Position numbers and translations under genes: made by a program. Below the pieces are notes generated by a model. It searched no databases and had not been told where the DNA came from. It saw only the letters and a program-made list of their open reading frames with translations. Shown here in pieces: positions 34,204 to 43,373 of a stretch of 64,000 bases of DNA. Position 1 is the first letter of the stretch. Each line of letters opens with the position of its first letter. Origin of the DNA: Chitinasiproducens palmae (lineage in GTDB: Bacteria > Pseudomonadota > Gammaproteobacteria > Burkholderiales > Burkholderiaceae); contig NZ_FNLO01000002.1 in the NCBI RefSeq assembly GCF_900095735.1, forward strand, positions 13,626 to 77,625. The letters run 5' to 3'.

Positions 34204-35622
34204 ATGGATACAACACAAAGTGGCATCGGCAGGAAACGGTGGCTGATCGTTTTGCCGGCAGCCTTCGTCATGTATACGATCTCGTTCTTCGACCGAACGA
34301 ACATCGGCATGGCGCTGCCGCACATCGTCAAGGAGATGGGACTGACCTCCGTCGAGGCCGGGCTGATCGGCTCGGCCTTCGCGTGGGGCTACGTGTTCAC
34401 GCAGATTGGCGGCGGCTTCCTGGCGCTGAAGTTCCAGCCACGCCGGCTGATCGGCATCGCGCTGGTGCTTTTCGGCGGCGCGGCTGTCGCCACCGGCATG
34501 GTCCGCACGTATCAGGAGCTGCTCGCGGTGCGCGTCGTGCTGGGCCTGGCGGAGGGGCCGATCTACGCGGCCACGTCGATGTTCCTCGCGCAATGGTTCA
34601 TGAAGTCAGAGCGGGGCAGGGCGTTCGGCATCTTCAACCTGGCGCTGCCGGCCGGCGCGTTCCTGGCGGGGCCGATCTCCGGTGCGCTGCTCGCGCATTA
34701 CGACTGGCGGTTGATGATGATCGTCGAAGGTTTGCCCGCATGGCTGTTCTGCGCGCTGTGGTTCGCCGCGATCCCGAAAAGCTTCGACAGCGCACGCTGG
34801 CTGTCCGATGCCGACCGCGAGGTGATCCGCGCCAACCTGAGCGCCGAGCAGGCCAACTATGCTTCGCCGGAAGCGGATCCGTGGTGGAAGATCCTCAGCG
34901 AGCCCGTCGTCTGGCTGTTGACGTTGGGTGTCGCCTTCAACGGCGTACTCATGTACGGCACGACGCTGTGGCTGCCGACCATCATGAAGTCGTACGGTGG
35001 CCTGAGCGAGTTTGCGATCGGCGTGTGCTCGGGCGCACCGTATGTCGCGTCGATGTTCGGCATCTGGTACATCAGCCAGCGTTCGGACAGGCACGGACAG
35101 GAGCGGCGTTGGCACGCCGCGATACCGACCATGCTCACCGGCGTGTTCATGATCGCGGCGGCGTTCGTGCCGATCCGGCTCTACTTTCTGCAGATCTTCT
35201 GTTTCGTGCTGGTCGGCTTCACGCTGAAGATGTTGAATCCGATCATCTATTCACGACTCACGGAGATCCTGCCGACCCGAAAGGCGATTCCCGCGGTGGC
35301 CCTGGTCAGTGGCCTGGGGAACTTCATCGGACAGGTGCTCGGGCCGCTGATCGTCGGCTATATGAAGGGCATCTCGACCGGCTTTTTCCTGTCGCTCGTC
35401 ACGATCGGCGCCAGCGCCATTCTTGGCGGCATCGCGATCGCGCTTGCCAGAGGCACGCGCGAGGCCCGGGCAGAGGTCGGAGAAGAGGTCCGAGAAGAGG
35501 TCCGAGAAGAGGTCCGAAATGCTGCGCGAGTTGCAGCCCGAAACGACGCCCGAGCAACGGCACGCGCGTCGGGCCGGCAACCGTCGGGCGAACCGGCGAC
35601 CGCACGAGGCGATCGCGCCTAG
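34204..35622 (+). CDS. MFS transporter, ACS (anion:cation symporter) family
   Basis: A 472-residue carrier with 12 predicted helices over residues 1-425. Helix 1 has FVMYTISFFDRTNIGMALP, the ACS signature seen in hexuronate, tartrate and phthalate carriers, followed by GLIGSAFAWGYVFTQIGGG. The last 48 residues are a charged tail (EVGEEVREEVREEVRN then Arg/Ala-rich) encoded partly by a 12-bp tandem repeat, and it looks added on. It probably imports the substrate of the enolase-superfamily enzyme upstream. Confidence 0.88.
   Translation: MDTTQSGIGRKRWLIVLPAAFVMYTISFFDRTNIGMALPHIVKEMGLTSVEAGLIGSAFAWGYVFTQIGGGFLALKFQPRRLIGIALVLFGGAAVATGMVRTYQELLAVRVVLGLAEGPIYAATSMFLAQWFMKSERGRAFGIFNLALPAGAFLAGPISGALLAHYDWRLMMIVEGLPAWLFCALWFAAIPKSFDSARWLSDADREVIRANLSAEQANYASPEADPWWKILSEPVVWLLTLGVAFNGVLMYGTTLWLPTIMKSYGGLSEFAIGVCSGAPYVASMFGIWYISQRSDRHGQERRWHAAIPTMLTGVFMIAAAFVPIRLYFLQIFCFVLVGFTLKMLNPIIYSRLTEILPTRKAIPAVALVSGLGNFIGQVLGPLIVGYMKGISTGFFLSLVTIGASAILGGIAIALARGTREARAEVGEEVREEVREEVRNAARVAARNDARATARASGRQPSGEPATARGDRA
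35473..35520. repeat. 12-bp tandem repeat inside transporter C-terminus
   Basis: Four in-frame copies of GAGGTCCGAGAA (first and last diverged) encode the EVGE-EVRE-EVRE-EVRN part of the carrier tail. Because the unit is a multiple of three, copy-number change would lengthen or shorten the tail without a frameshift. Confidence 0.9.
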
Positions 35623-35692
35623 CGCGGCGTGGGGCAGGGCGAGACGGCCTGTCCCCTCCTTTCGAACACCGTGTTCGTTCGGGCAGGCGAGG

Positions 35693-35980
35693 TCAGCCGG
35701 CGCAGAGCGCGTAGCGGGCGACCGTCTTGCCGACGATCCAGGGCGCGCTCAGGCGGTCGAAGGATTGGAAGTGCGGCGTGGCCAGATGCGCGTCGAAAGC
35801 CGCATCATCGGTGTACTGTTCGTACAGGAAGAAGCGCGCGGCATCGCGGTCCTCGCATACGTCGAAGACGTGGCATTCCGGCTCGCGTTCGAGCGAGACG
35901 CGCGCGTTCTCGACCACGGCGTCGCGAAAGTCCGCCCGGTGCGCGGGCAGGATGTCGAAGGTTACGGCTACGATCAGCAT
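35693..35980 (-). CDS. Antibiotic-biosynthesis-monooxygenase (ABM) fold protein
   Basis: A 95-residue dimeric ferredoxin-like (ABM/YgiN-type) protein. The pattern starts MLIVAVTFDILPAHRADF, then EPECHVFDVCED, FFLYEQYTDDAAFDAHLATPHF, as in YgiN quinol monooxygenase and autoinducer-degrading LsrG. Function may be a small cofactor-free oxygenase or isomerase. ATG 35980 was chosen as it begins the first strand. It lies 94 bp after the tartrate-dehydrogenase-like gene on the same strand. Confidence 0.87.
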   Translation of the reverse strand: MLIVAVTFDILPAHRADFRDAVVENARVSLEREPECHVFDVCEDRDAARFFLYEQYTDDAAFDAHLATPHFQSFDRLSAPWIVGKTVARYALCAG

Positions 35981-36074
35981 GGCGTACGTTGTGGTGACGG
36001 AAGGTGACCGACACGCCCGGACCAATTGGGCACCGCGGGCGCGGCGGGCGCGGCGTCGGTCCGGACGGGCGGCA

Positions 36075-37208
36075 TCAGGCGGCCTGCGTATCCTTGACGC
36101 GTTGTGCCGCGTGCGGCAACGCGGCGATCACGGCGTCGGCCATCGCCTTGGTGCCGGCCGTGCCGCCATATTCCATCGGGCGCGCGATGCCGCTCGACAG
36201 CACGTACTCCACCGCGGTCTCGATGGTGCGTGCGCGCGCAGCCAGTGCCGGCTGCTGATGACGGTCCGCCAACCAGTCGAGCATCATCGCGCCAGACAGG
36301 AACATGGCGCCCGGATTGGCCTTGTCCTGACCCGCGATATCCGGAGCGGTGCCGTGCGCGGGCTGGAACAGACCGTGGTTGTCGCCGATATCGGCCGACG
36401 GGGCCATGCCCATGCCGCCGATCAAGCCGGCGGCCAGATCCGACAGAATGTCGCCGAACATGTTTTCGGTGACCAGCACGTCCAGCACCCATGGCTTCGC
36501 GACCATCGTCAGAGCCATCGCGTCGACATAGGCGTGGTCGTACGTGATGTCGGCATGTCCGGCCGCCACGCCATTGAACACTTCCCGGAAGAACGCCATC
36601 GAGGTGAACACGTTGGCCTTGTCGACGCAGGTGACGCGGGCCTGGCCGCGACGCGCCTTGCGTTGCTGCGCCAGTTGAAACGCGAAGCGGCTGACCCGCT
36701 CGGTGCCGGCGCGCGTGATTTGCATCGTGTCGTAGGCTTCGCCAGCCGCGTTCACTTCGCCGCGGCCGCGCGCGTAGAACAGTCCCTCGGTCTGCTCGCG
36801 AACCAGAACGAAATCGATGTCGCGCGCCTTTTCGTTCGCCAGCACGCGCGGCAATCCTTCGAACCAGCGAATCGGACGCACGCCGGCGTACAGATCCAGC
36901 GCCATGCGCAGGTCCAGTTGCGGGATCGGTTCAGTGCCGTCCGGATAACGGACGTTCGGCCATCCCATCGCGCCGAACAGCACGGCGTGCGCGGCACGGG
37001 CCGCGTCAAGGGTCCGCTCCGGCAGGGCGTCGCCGCACTTCGCATAGTGTTGTGCGCCGGCTTCGTAACGCGTCAGGCGCAGCGACGGCCCCCCGTCTTG
37101 CCGTTGCGCCGCTTCCAGTAGCGCAACGCACGCGTCCATGACTTCGACGCCGATGCCGTCGCCGGGCAGGACGGCGATTTCGTAAACCGAGGGGCTGATC
37201 TGGGACAT
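36075..37208 (-). CDS. Tartrate / isopropylmalate-type dehydrogenase
   Basis: A 377-residue NAD-dependent beta-decarboxylating dehydrogenase. Residues 10-20 give the family start EIAVLPGDGIG. Catalytic Lys197 lies in VDKANV, and metal ligands are Asp229, Asp253 and Asp257 (YVDAM, FGDILSD). The cofactor loop is HGTAPDIAGQDKANP. The RMALDLYAGVRPIRWFEGLP block and EGLFYARGRGE resemble tartrate dehydrogenase/decarboxylase (D-malate dehydrogenase) rather than LeuB; no leuCD is nearby. It would oxidise D-malate, tartrate or a similar acid. GntR 47 bp upstream is on the same strand. Confidence 0.88.
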   Translation of the reverse strand: MSQISPSVYEIAVLPGDGIGVEVMDACVALLEAAQRQDGGPSLRLTRYEAGAQHYAKCGDALPERTLDAARAAHAVLFGAMGWPNVRYPDGTEPIPQLDLRMALDLYAGVRPIRWFEGLPRVLANEKARDIDFVLVREQTEGLFYARGRGEVNAAGEAYDTMQITRAGTERVSRFAFQLAQQRKARRGQARVTCVDKANVFTSMAFFREVFNGVAAGHADITYDHAYVDAMALTMVAKPWVLDVLVTENMFGDILSDLAAGLIGGMGMAPSADIGDNHGLFQPAHGTAPDIAGQDKANPGAMFLSGAMMLDWLADRHQQPALAARARTIETAVEYVLSSGIARPMEYGGTAGTKAMADAVIAALPHAAQRVKDTQAA

Positions 37209-37255
37209 GCTTGTGTTCCTACAGTGGTCGAGGGTCGAGAGTGGCGGGCAACGTG

Positions 37256-37966
37256 TTACAGCACGTTCAACCCGAGCCGTTTGAGCAAGTTCAGAAGTTC
37301 CGCGCCGGCTCGCTCGCGATGGGCGCGCTGCACGCGTCCGGCACGTACCGCATCGCCGGCCTCCAGCGCGGCGACGAGTTCGATGTGTTCCTGCGTCGAA
37401 TGCACCGGCTTCGGTCGCAGCCGCAAGGTGACCATTCGCGCACGATGCGCTCGGTCCCAGAAATTCAGGACCACGTCGCGCAGATAAGCGTTGCCGCACA
37501 GGTCGAGCAGGCAAGCGTGGAACTGTTCGTCGGCCGCCGCCCAACCGGTCAGATCGTCCTCGCGCAACGCGCCATCCATCGCGTCGGTCGCCGCTCGCAG
37601 CGGACCGAGCTGCGCGGCGCTCAGGCCGCGCGCCGCGACCAGTTCGGCAGCCGTGGCTTCGAGCGACGTCAGGATCTGGTAGATCTGCGCCATGTCGCTT
37701 GGCGAGACGGGCAGCACCCGCATGCCGTGGCGCGGCATGACGCGGAGCAGGCCTTCCTGCTGCAAGCGCATGAGTGCCTCGCGTACCGGCGTGCGGCTCA
37801 TCTCCAACGACGCGGCGATCTCGGCCTCGGTTGCCTGATGTCCCGCGGGCCACACGTTGTCGAGAATATTGCGACGCATCGACAGGTAGGCGGAGTCCGT
37901 CATCTTGCCGCTCGGCTCCCTGCCCGTCATGCCTTCGAGCGGTGCCATCAAACGCGTGGTGTCCAT
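37256..37966 (-). CDS. GntR-family regulator, FCD class
   Basis: A 236-residue transcription factor. The winged HTH spans about residues 25-88 (ATEAEIAASLEMSRTPVREALMRL, wing PRHGMRVLPV). The FCD domain spans 95-225 with metal ligands Asp146, His150, His194 and His216. It is divergent from the ACS carrier at 38176 and just upstream of the dehydrogenase, and the two palindromes in the divergent gap are likely its operators. Confidence 0.92.
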   Translation of the reverse strand: MDTTRLMAPLEGMTGREPSGKMTDSAYLSMRRNILDNVWPAGHQATEAEIAASLEMSRTPVREALMRLQQEGLLRVMPRHGMRVLPVSPSDMAQIYQILTSLEATAAELVAARGLSAAQLGPLRAATDAMDGALREDDLTGWAAADEQFHACLLDLCGNAYLRDVVLNFWDRAHRARMVTLRLRPKPVHSTQEHIELVAALEAGDAVRAGRVQRAHRERAGAELLNLLKRLGLNVL

Positions 37967-38044
37967 TCCTTTGCTATCTCCTTCAGATCACGCAGGCGAA
38001 TGTCGACGCAGTCTGCTCGGACGTCAATGCGAAATTTAGCGCGA

Positions 38045-38056
38045 GTGTCATGACAC
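38045..38056. promoter_or_regulatory. Palindrome GTGTCATGACAC
   Basis: A perfect 12-base palindrome in the 209-bp gap between the divergent GntR and ACS carrier genes, 6 bp from a second palindrome. It is a candidate operator or half of a compound site. Confidence 0.45.
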
Positions 38057-38062
38057 ATTCAT

Positions 38063-38076
38063 TAACGTATACGTTA
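38063..38076. promoter_or_regulatory. Palindrome TAACGTATACGTTA, GntR-type operator
   Basis: A perfect 14-base palindrome whose GT-AT-AC core matches the FadR-subfamily consensus (yGTM-N0-1-KACr). It lies 97 bp from the GntR start and 99 bp from the carrier start, centrally placed to control both. Confidence 0.6.
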
Positions 38077-38175
38077 GCATATTCATAGAACTTGTGCAGT
38101 TGCATTGGCGTAACGCGTCCAGCCATCGGCCGGTGACGCCAGGCACGAACCAAAATCAATCTGGAGACACCAGCG

Positions 38176-39489
38176 ATGGACTCATCCGTAGTCGGCAAGG
38201 CGGCCGTAAGGCGCGTCACGACCGTTCTCATCCCGTTTCTGATGTTCTGCTACCTGGTCTCGTTCATCGACCGCGTGAACGTGGGCTTCGCCGCGTTCCA
38301 GATGAACAAGGACCTCGGGCTCAGTTCATCGGTGTTTGGCCTCGGCGGGGGACTGTTCTTCCTGAGCTACTTCTTGTTCGAAGTGCCCAGCAACCTGGCC
38401 ATGCGCAAGTACGGCGCGCGACGCTGGATCGCCCGCATCATGCTGAGCTGGGGCCTGATCTCCGGCTGCACCGCCTTTGTCACCGGTCCCTACTCGTTCT
38501 ATGTCGTGCGCTTCCTTCTCGGTGCGGCCGAGGCAGGCTTTTTCCCCGGCGTCATTCTCTACCTGACGCAGTGGTTCCCCGCGGAGAACCGCGGCCGCAT
38601 CGTCAGTCTGTTCTATGTGGCCGTGCCGCTGTCGAGCTTTGTCGGCTCGCCGATCTCGGCCTCGCTGCTCGGGCTGGAGGGAATGGGCGGCCTGCACGGT
38701 TGGCAATGGCTGTTCATCATCGAAGCGATTCCCGCCGTGCTGCTGGCGGCGGTCACCTTCTTCTGGTTGCCCGAGGGCCCGGCGGATGCGCGTTGGCTGG
38801 CGGACGATCAAAAGCGCTGGCTGAGCGCGCGGCTCGAGGCGGAGCGGCGTCTGCAGGAAGAAACGGCGCCGGTGCGCGAGCGCCGCACGTGGCGCGTTCT
38901 GATGCATCCCCAGGTGCTCCTGCTCTCGCTGGTGTACGCTGGCACGTCGGCCGCCAGCAACGGGCTGTCGCTGTGGCAGCCGCAGATCTTGAAGAGCTTC
39001 GGCCTGACCAATGCGCAGACCGGCTGGCTCAACTCGCTGCCATTCGCGATTGCGTCGATTGCGATGATCTGGTGGGGCAATCGGTCGGACCGCACCGGCG
39101 AGCGCGTCGCCAGCACGGCGATTCCGCTTGCACTGTCGGCGTGCGCGCTGGGCGCGTGCCTGTTTATGACACAGCTCGCGCCGACCGTGATGTTCCTGGT
39201 CCTGACGTTGGTCGGAACCTACGCGTTCAAGGGGCCATTCTGGGCGTTGTCGACCGAACGGCTGGGTCCGGAAGCGTCTGCCGCGGGCCTGGCGCAGATC
39301 AATGCGGTCGGCAATCTGGCCGGCTTCGGCGGCACCTTCCTGATCGGCGTGATTCGCGACGCCACCGGCAGCTACGCGCTCGCACTCGCGCCGGTGCTGG
39401 TCCTGCAACTGATGGGCTTCGTGCTGCTGATGGCGACGCGACGCCACCGGGCGCCGGCCGCGTCGTCCGGCCCTGCTGGCTTGCATTGA
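38176..39489 (+). CDS. MFS transporter, ACS family
   Basis: A 437-residue carrier with 12 predicted helices. Helix 1 carries LVSFIDRVNVGFAAFQMNKDLGL, the ACS signature, then FFLSYFLFEVPSNLAMRKYGARRWIAR, typical of the tartrate/phthalate/4-hydroxyphenylacetate carriers. GGAG lies 9 bases before the ATG. With the divergent dehydrogenase and the GntR regulator it fits a tartrate- or malate-like uptake and oxidation module. Confidence 0.9.
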   Translation: MDSSVVGKAAVRRVTTVLIPFLMFCYLVSFIDRVNVGFAAFQMNKDLGLSSSVFGLGGGLFFLSYFLFEVPSNLAMRKYGARRWIARIMLSWGLISGCTAFVTGPYSFYVVRFLLGAAEAGFFPGVILYLTQWFPAENRGRIVSLFYVAVPLSSFVGSPISASLLGLEGMGGLHGWQWLFIIEAIPAVLLAAVTFFWLPEGPADARWLADDQKRWLSARLEAERRLQEETAPVRERRTWRVLMHPQVLLLSLVYAGTSAASNGLSLWQPQILKSFGLTNAQTGWLNSLPFAIASIAMIWWGNRSDRTGERVASTAIPLALSACALGACLFMTQLAPTVMFLVLTLVGTYAFKGPFWALSTERLGPEASAAGLAQINAVGNLAGFGGTFLIGVIRDATGSYALALAPVLVLQLMGFVLLMATRRHRAPAASSGPAGLH

Positions 39490-39660
39490 CCTAGCTGGCG
39501 CCGCTTCGGCGCCGCCGCCCCGCCGCCTCGCCGCATCGCCGGGCCGCCGCCGTCGGCACGCGCGTTGCTGCCCCCTGGTCTGGTGTTGACGGAATGGAGG
39601 CGGCAGTGAACCAGCCACCAACGCGCACAAGACTCGGCGCGGCGACTGACGATCATTCGC

Positions 39661-40953
39661 GTGATGACTGCGATGCATGGCTGGCCGACGCGCCGAGCCG
39701 CTGCCATGCCCGAGGATCCCGCGTTCGGCCGCTTGTTCGATCGTTTCGGCGCATCCCGCGTGGTCTTGCTCGGTGAAGCGAGCCACGGTACCGCGGAGTT
39801 CTACCGGGCGCGCGCTGCCATCACGCGCCATTTGATCGAGGCGCACGGTTTCTCCATCGTCGCGGTGGAGGCCGATTGGCCCGATGCCGCTGCGATCGAA
39901 CGGTATGTGCGCGACCGCGCAGCCGTTGCCGCACCGTCTCCCTTTCAGCGCTTTCCGTTCTGGATGTGGCGAAACCGTGAATTCGCCGACTTCGTCGCGG
40001 CGCTTCGCGAAATCAATCGATCGCGGCCGGCGGACGCGCGCGCCGCGTTCTACGGATTGGATCTCTACAGCCTGTCCGCGTCGATGTCAGCGGTAGTGGC
40101 TTACCTCGACGCGACGGATCCCGGCGCGGCGGCGCTCGCACGGTCGCGCTACGCCTGCCTGACGCCGTGGCGGCGCGATCCTGCGGTGTACGGTCGTGCC
40201 GCGCGGCACGACGGTCTTGGCCGTTGCGAGGCAGCCGTCGTCGCGCAATTGAGCGACATGCTTGCGCGACGGCTGGCCGACGGCACGGACGCCGCGCTGC
40301 TTGACGCCACGCAGAACGCGCGACTGGTGGCGGCGGCGGAACGCTACTATCGCGAGATGTACCGCGGCTCCGCCGACAGCTGGAACCTGCGCGACACGCA
40401 TATGTTCGAGACCCTGTGCGCGGTGCTCGACGCGCACGGACCGGATTCTCGCGCCGTCGTCTGGGCGCACAACTCGCATATCGGCGATGCGCGCGCGACG
40501 CGCATGGGCCGCGACGAGGGGGAGCTCAACCTCGGCCAGCTGTGCCGTGAGCGCTTCGGCGAGCAGGCCGCGCTCGTCGGCTTCGGCACCCACACCGGCG
40601 AGGTCGCCGCGGCAAGCGATTGGGATGGGCCGCTGGAGATCAAGCGCGTTCTGCCAGCGCGACCGGACAGTCAAGAATCTCGTTTTCATGAAGCGGGCCT
40701 GTCGCGCGCGTTGCTCGATCTGCGCACCTTGGCCCATCCCGGGCTGCGCCTGGCGCTGCATGCCGCGCGGCTCGAACGGTTCATAGGCGTGATCTACCGC
40801 CCCGAGACCGAATACCATAGCCACTACGCGGAAGCCGATCTGGCCAGCCAGTTCTACGCCTATGTCTGGTTCGATCGCACCACCGCCGTCACGCCGGTGG
40901 GGATGGAACCCGCGCACGACGGTACATTGGATCTGTTCCCATTCGGCGTCTGA
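39661..40953 (+). CDS. Erythromycin-esterase-family protein
   Basis: A 430-residue EreA/Ma4-like protein. The motifs are LLGEASHGTAEFY (catalytic-type Glu and His near residues 39-42), VEADWPDAAAIERYV, and a WAHNSHIGDARATRMG block. Family members include macrolide esterases, but most environmental ones have unknown substrates and this one resembles the unassigned group often found with phosphoribosyltransferase or stress genes. GTG 39661 or ATG 39664 could start it; no ribosome site is clear, and ATG 39706 is a third option. It stands alone, with 460 bp of non-coding DNA after it. Confidence 0.85.
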   Translation: MMTAMHGWPTRRAAAMPEDPAFGRLFDRFGASRVVLLGEASHGTAEFYRARAAITRHLIEAHGFSIVAVEADWPDAAAIERYVRDRAAVAAPSPFQRFPFWMWRNREFADFVAALREINRSRPADARAAFYGLDLYSLSASMSAVVAYLDATDPGAAALARSRYACLTPWRRDPAVYGRAARHDGLGRCEAAVVAQLSDMLARRLADGTDAALLDATQNARLVAAAERYYREMYRGSADSWNLRDTHMFETLCAVLDAHGPDSRAVVWAHNSHIGDARATRMGRDEGELNLGQLCRERFGEQAALVGFGTHTGEVAAASDWDGPLEIKRVLPARPDSQESRFHEAGLSRALLDLRTLAHPGLRLALHAARLERFIGVIYRPETEYHSHYAEADLASQFYAYVWFDRTTAVTPVGMEPAHDGTLDLFPFGV

Positions 40954-41413
40954 CCGCCAGTGCCGTGCTGCTGCCGCGGGTTTCGGAGCGATGCCAGGTA
41001 CCCGGTCGATTGGTGTGAATTCGAGAGCGCGGCGTGGCTGCCGCATTGTCGATCCTTCGCCAGCGATGCGATGCGCGCCGCCCTGGCGCGCACGGGAGCG
41101 CTGCGCGCGCGGCAACGGGCCGGTGAGCCGAGTGGCTTCGTCGCGCCGTGCTCGGCGCATCCCGCGTCGATCGGACGCCCGGGGGGCGGCGATCCGCCCG
41201 CGGACCACGAATGGAAGAAACGGCGCGTCTGAGAACGCGTTGACTTTTTCTCACACGGTGCCGCCTTAATCTCGATTGAGGTCGCGCCACGGTGTCTCCC
41301 ATAATGAATTCAGCGCGCCGCAGCGGGCAGTCTGCGACGCCTGTCCAGCCCGCCGCAGGCAAGCAGCGCCCATGCAGCGCGCGCCAGGCCGCGCGTCATA
41401 ACAAGGAGACACA
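40954..41413. other. 460-bp intergenic region before SDR gene
   Basis: No gene is seen. TTGACT at 41240-41245 and CTTAAT at 41265-41270, 19 bp apart, could be a weak sigma-70 promoter for the SDR gene. The rest is GC-rich without repeats of note. Confidence 0.4.
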
Positions 41414-42208
41414 GTGAGCGAAAATACACGGAGCGAGAGCCAGGCGGCCGGTGCTGGCCGCATAGCCGTCGTGACCGGCGGCGCGATGGGCATTGGCGCC
41501 GACACGGCGCAGCGGCTAGGTGCCGCCGGCTACCATGTCGTGCTGGCGGATCTGGACCACGGCGCGGCCGAACAAAGGGTGCAGGCACTTGCGAAGCAGG
41601 AGGTAAGCGCATCCGCCGTTCAAATGGACGTCGGCGATGCGAAGTCGATCGCGGCAGGCTTCGACACCGTCGCCCGCCAGCATGGACGCTGCGATGTGCT
41701 GGTGAACTGCGCCGGCGTGGCGAAAGTGTTGCCGTTCCTCGACTACCCGCTCGACGTATTCGAATGGACGATGCGGATCAATGTCACGGGCGCGTTGCTC
41801 TGCGGTCAGCACGCGGCCCGCCTGATGGTCCAGCAAGGCTGGGGCCGCATCGTGAACATTGCATCCGTCGCGGGCGTGCGCGCGGTCGGCACGGGCCGCA
41901 CTGCGTACGGCACGTCGAAAGGCGCGGTCATCGCGCTAACGCGCCAGATGGCCGTCGAGCTCTGCGAGCACGGCATCACCGTGAACGCCGTCGCGCCCGG
42001 CCCGGTGGACACGCCGATGACGCGCGTGTTGCACACCGACAAATTTCGGGACGAATACACGCGGGCGATTCCGATGAAGCGTTACGGCAGTACCGGCGAG
42101 ATCGCCGCGGCGGTCTGTTACCTGGCGTCCGACGAGGCCGCCTACGTCAACGGCGTGGTGCTGCCGGTCGACGGTGGCTTCCTCGCCTGGGGCGCCGGCG
42201 CGACCTGA
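41414..42208 (+). CDS. Short-chain dehydrogenase/reductase
   Basis: A 264-residue classical SDR. The NAD(P) motif GGAMGIG is near residue 22, NCAGVA near 99, the Ser of the IASVAG segment, and the catalytic YGTSK pair near residue 160. Asp at the end of the second strand (VLADLD) suggests NAD preference. GTG 41414 is the start, with AAGGAG 6 bases upstream. It oxidises or reduces an alcohol/ketone; with no catabolic partner on the same strand its pathway is unclear. Confidence 0.92.
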   Translation: MSENTRSESQAAGAGRIAVVTGGAMGIGADTAQRLGAAGYHVVLADLDHGAAEQRVQALAKQEVSASAVQMDVGDAKSIAAGFDTVARQHGRCDVLVNCAGVAKVLPFLDYPLDVFEWTMRINVTGALLCGQHAARLMVQQGWGRIVNIASVAGVRAVGTGRTAYGTSKGAVIALTRQMAVELCEHGITVNAVAPGPVDTPMTRVLHTDKFRDEYTRAIPMKRYGSTGEIAAAVCYLASDEAAYVNGVVLPVDGGFLAWGAGAT

Positions 42209-42386
42209 CCCTCGGCTCGCCCTCTCGCGACGCGTACGGCGCGCACGGCGCGCATGTGCGCGGGTCTTGGCAGTCGAACGGCAGTCCGCTTTTGCACCGG
42301 ACCGCACCGGACCGGGTCGCGGCGCCGTGCGGCCGCCGAGGAATCGAGCGGCCCTCGTCGTTGGCCGCTACAAGGGGCGTTGGCCG

Positions 42387-43373
42387 CTACAAGGCGCCAT
42401 GCGCGGCCAGCGCCAGCATGCGCTCGGCCATCCGGACATTGGCGTAGTCGATCATCTTGCCGTCGACGGAGACGGCGCCTTTGCCTTCTGTCTGCGCATC
42501 ACGCATCGCATTGACGACGCGTCGCGCGAACGCAAGTTCGTCCGCGCTCGGCATGAAGGCATCACGGGTTGCTTCGATTTGCGAGGGGTGGATCACTTGT
42601 TTGCCATCGAATCCCATTGCCGCGGCGCGGGCCGCCCAGCCGCGGGTCAGCCTCTCGTCCCGGTACGCGCCGCAGGGACCGTCGATCGCGCGCAGTCCGA
42701 ATGCGCGCGCGCAGACCAGCAAGCGCATCATCGGGTAGGCGAACAGGTCCAGCGGCGTATCGAGATAGCCGCCGTCGGCCTCGCACGTGGTCTGCCGGTA
42801 GCCGGCCGGCGAGCCGCCGATCTCGGCGCTGCGCGCGCCGATCGAGCCGGCGAAGTCACCCACCCCGAGATGCAATGCGCGGACGCGCTCGTCGGCCTGT
42901 GCCAACGTCTCGACGCTCACCAGACCAAGCGCAGTCTCGATCAACAGTTCCAGTTCGAGAGGGCCGCGGTTGCGCGCGCGGCCGACTTCGCGCAGCGCCT
43001 GGCCGAGGCGGGCGACCTCGGCGACCCGCTCGGCCTTCGGGAGAATCAGCGAGTCGAGGCGGTCCAACGTGCCCAGGCGCGCGATCTCCCCGTTCAGCAG
43101 CGGACCGTCGGCCGCGTTCACGCGTACCGAAACGGTCTTGCCGCCCCAGTCGAGTTCACGCAGCGCGGCGCATGCAGCGTCGAGCGCCTGGGCTTTCTCC
43201 GCTTCGGGCACGGCGTCTTCCAGGTCGAGGAAGACCGCGTCGGCCGCCGACCTGGCAGCGGATTCGACGAGCCGTCGACGGTGCGCCGGCACCGCGAGAA
43301 CGGTGCGCGTCACCCGAGGCGCGCGTGATGGAGGGCTCGGCGACCTCGTGGCATTCGCATCGGCCGCGCTCAT
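42387..43373 (-). CDS. CitE-like (HpcH/HpaI) acyl-CoA lyase
   Basis: A 328-residue TIM-barrel lyase. The FLDLEDAVPEAEK block, Arg84 in VSVRVN, and metal ligands Glu146 (LIETALGL) and Asp173 (GVGDFAGSIG) mark the CitE/malyl-CoA lyase subgroup. Such enzymes split malyl-, citramalyl- or similar 3-hydroxyacyl-CoA. Its start overlaps the CoA-transferase stop by 4 bases, so the two are coupled: the transferase would make the CoA ester and this enzyme would cleave it (inference). The first 20 residues are a polar Ser/Pro/Arg lead. Confidence 0.88.
   Translation of the reverse strand: MSAADANATRSPSPPSRAPRVTRTVLAVPAHRRRLVESAARSAADAVFLDLEDAVPEAEKAQALDAACAALRELDWGGKTVSVRVNAADGPLLNGEIARLGTLDRLDSLILPKAERVAEVARLGQALREVGRARNRGPLELELLIETALGLVSVETLAQADERVRALHLGVGDFAGSIGARSAEIGGSPAGYRQTTCEADGGYLDTPLDLFAYPMMRLLVCARAFGLRAIDGPCGAYRDERLTRGWAARAAAMGFDGKQVIHPSQIEATRDAFMPSADELAFARRVVNAMRDAQTEGKGAVSVDGKMIDYANVRMAERMLALAAHGAL

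Noticed and set aside
39661-40953. Macrolide resistance gene
   Set aside because: The family match is to the broad erythromycin-esterase group; most environmental members have no shown macrolide activity, and no mobile element or resistance gene lies nearby.
41240-41270. Sigma-70 promoter before the SDR gene
   Set aside because: The -35 hexamer is good but the spacing of 19 bp and the weak -10 make it too uncertain to list on its own.
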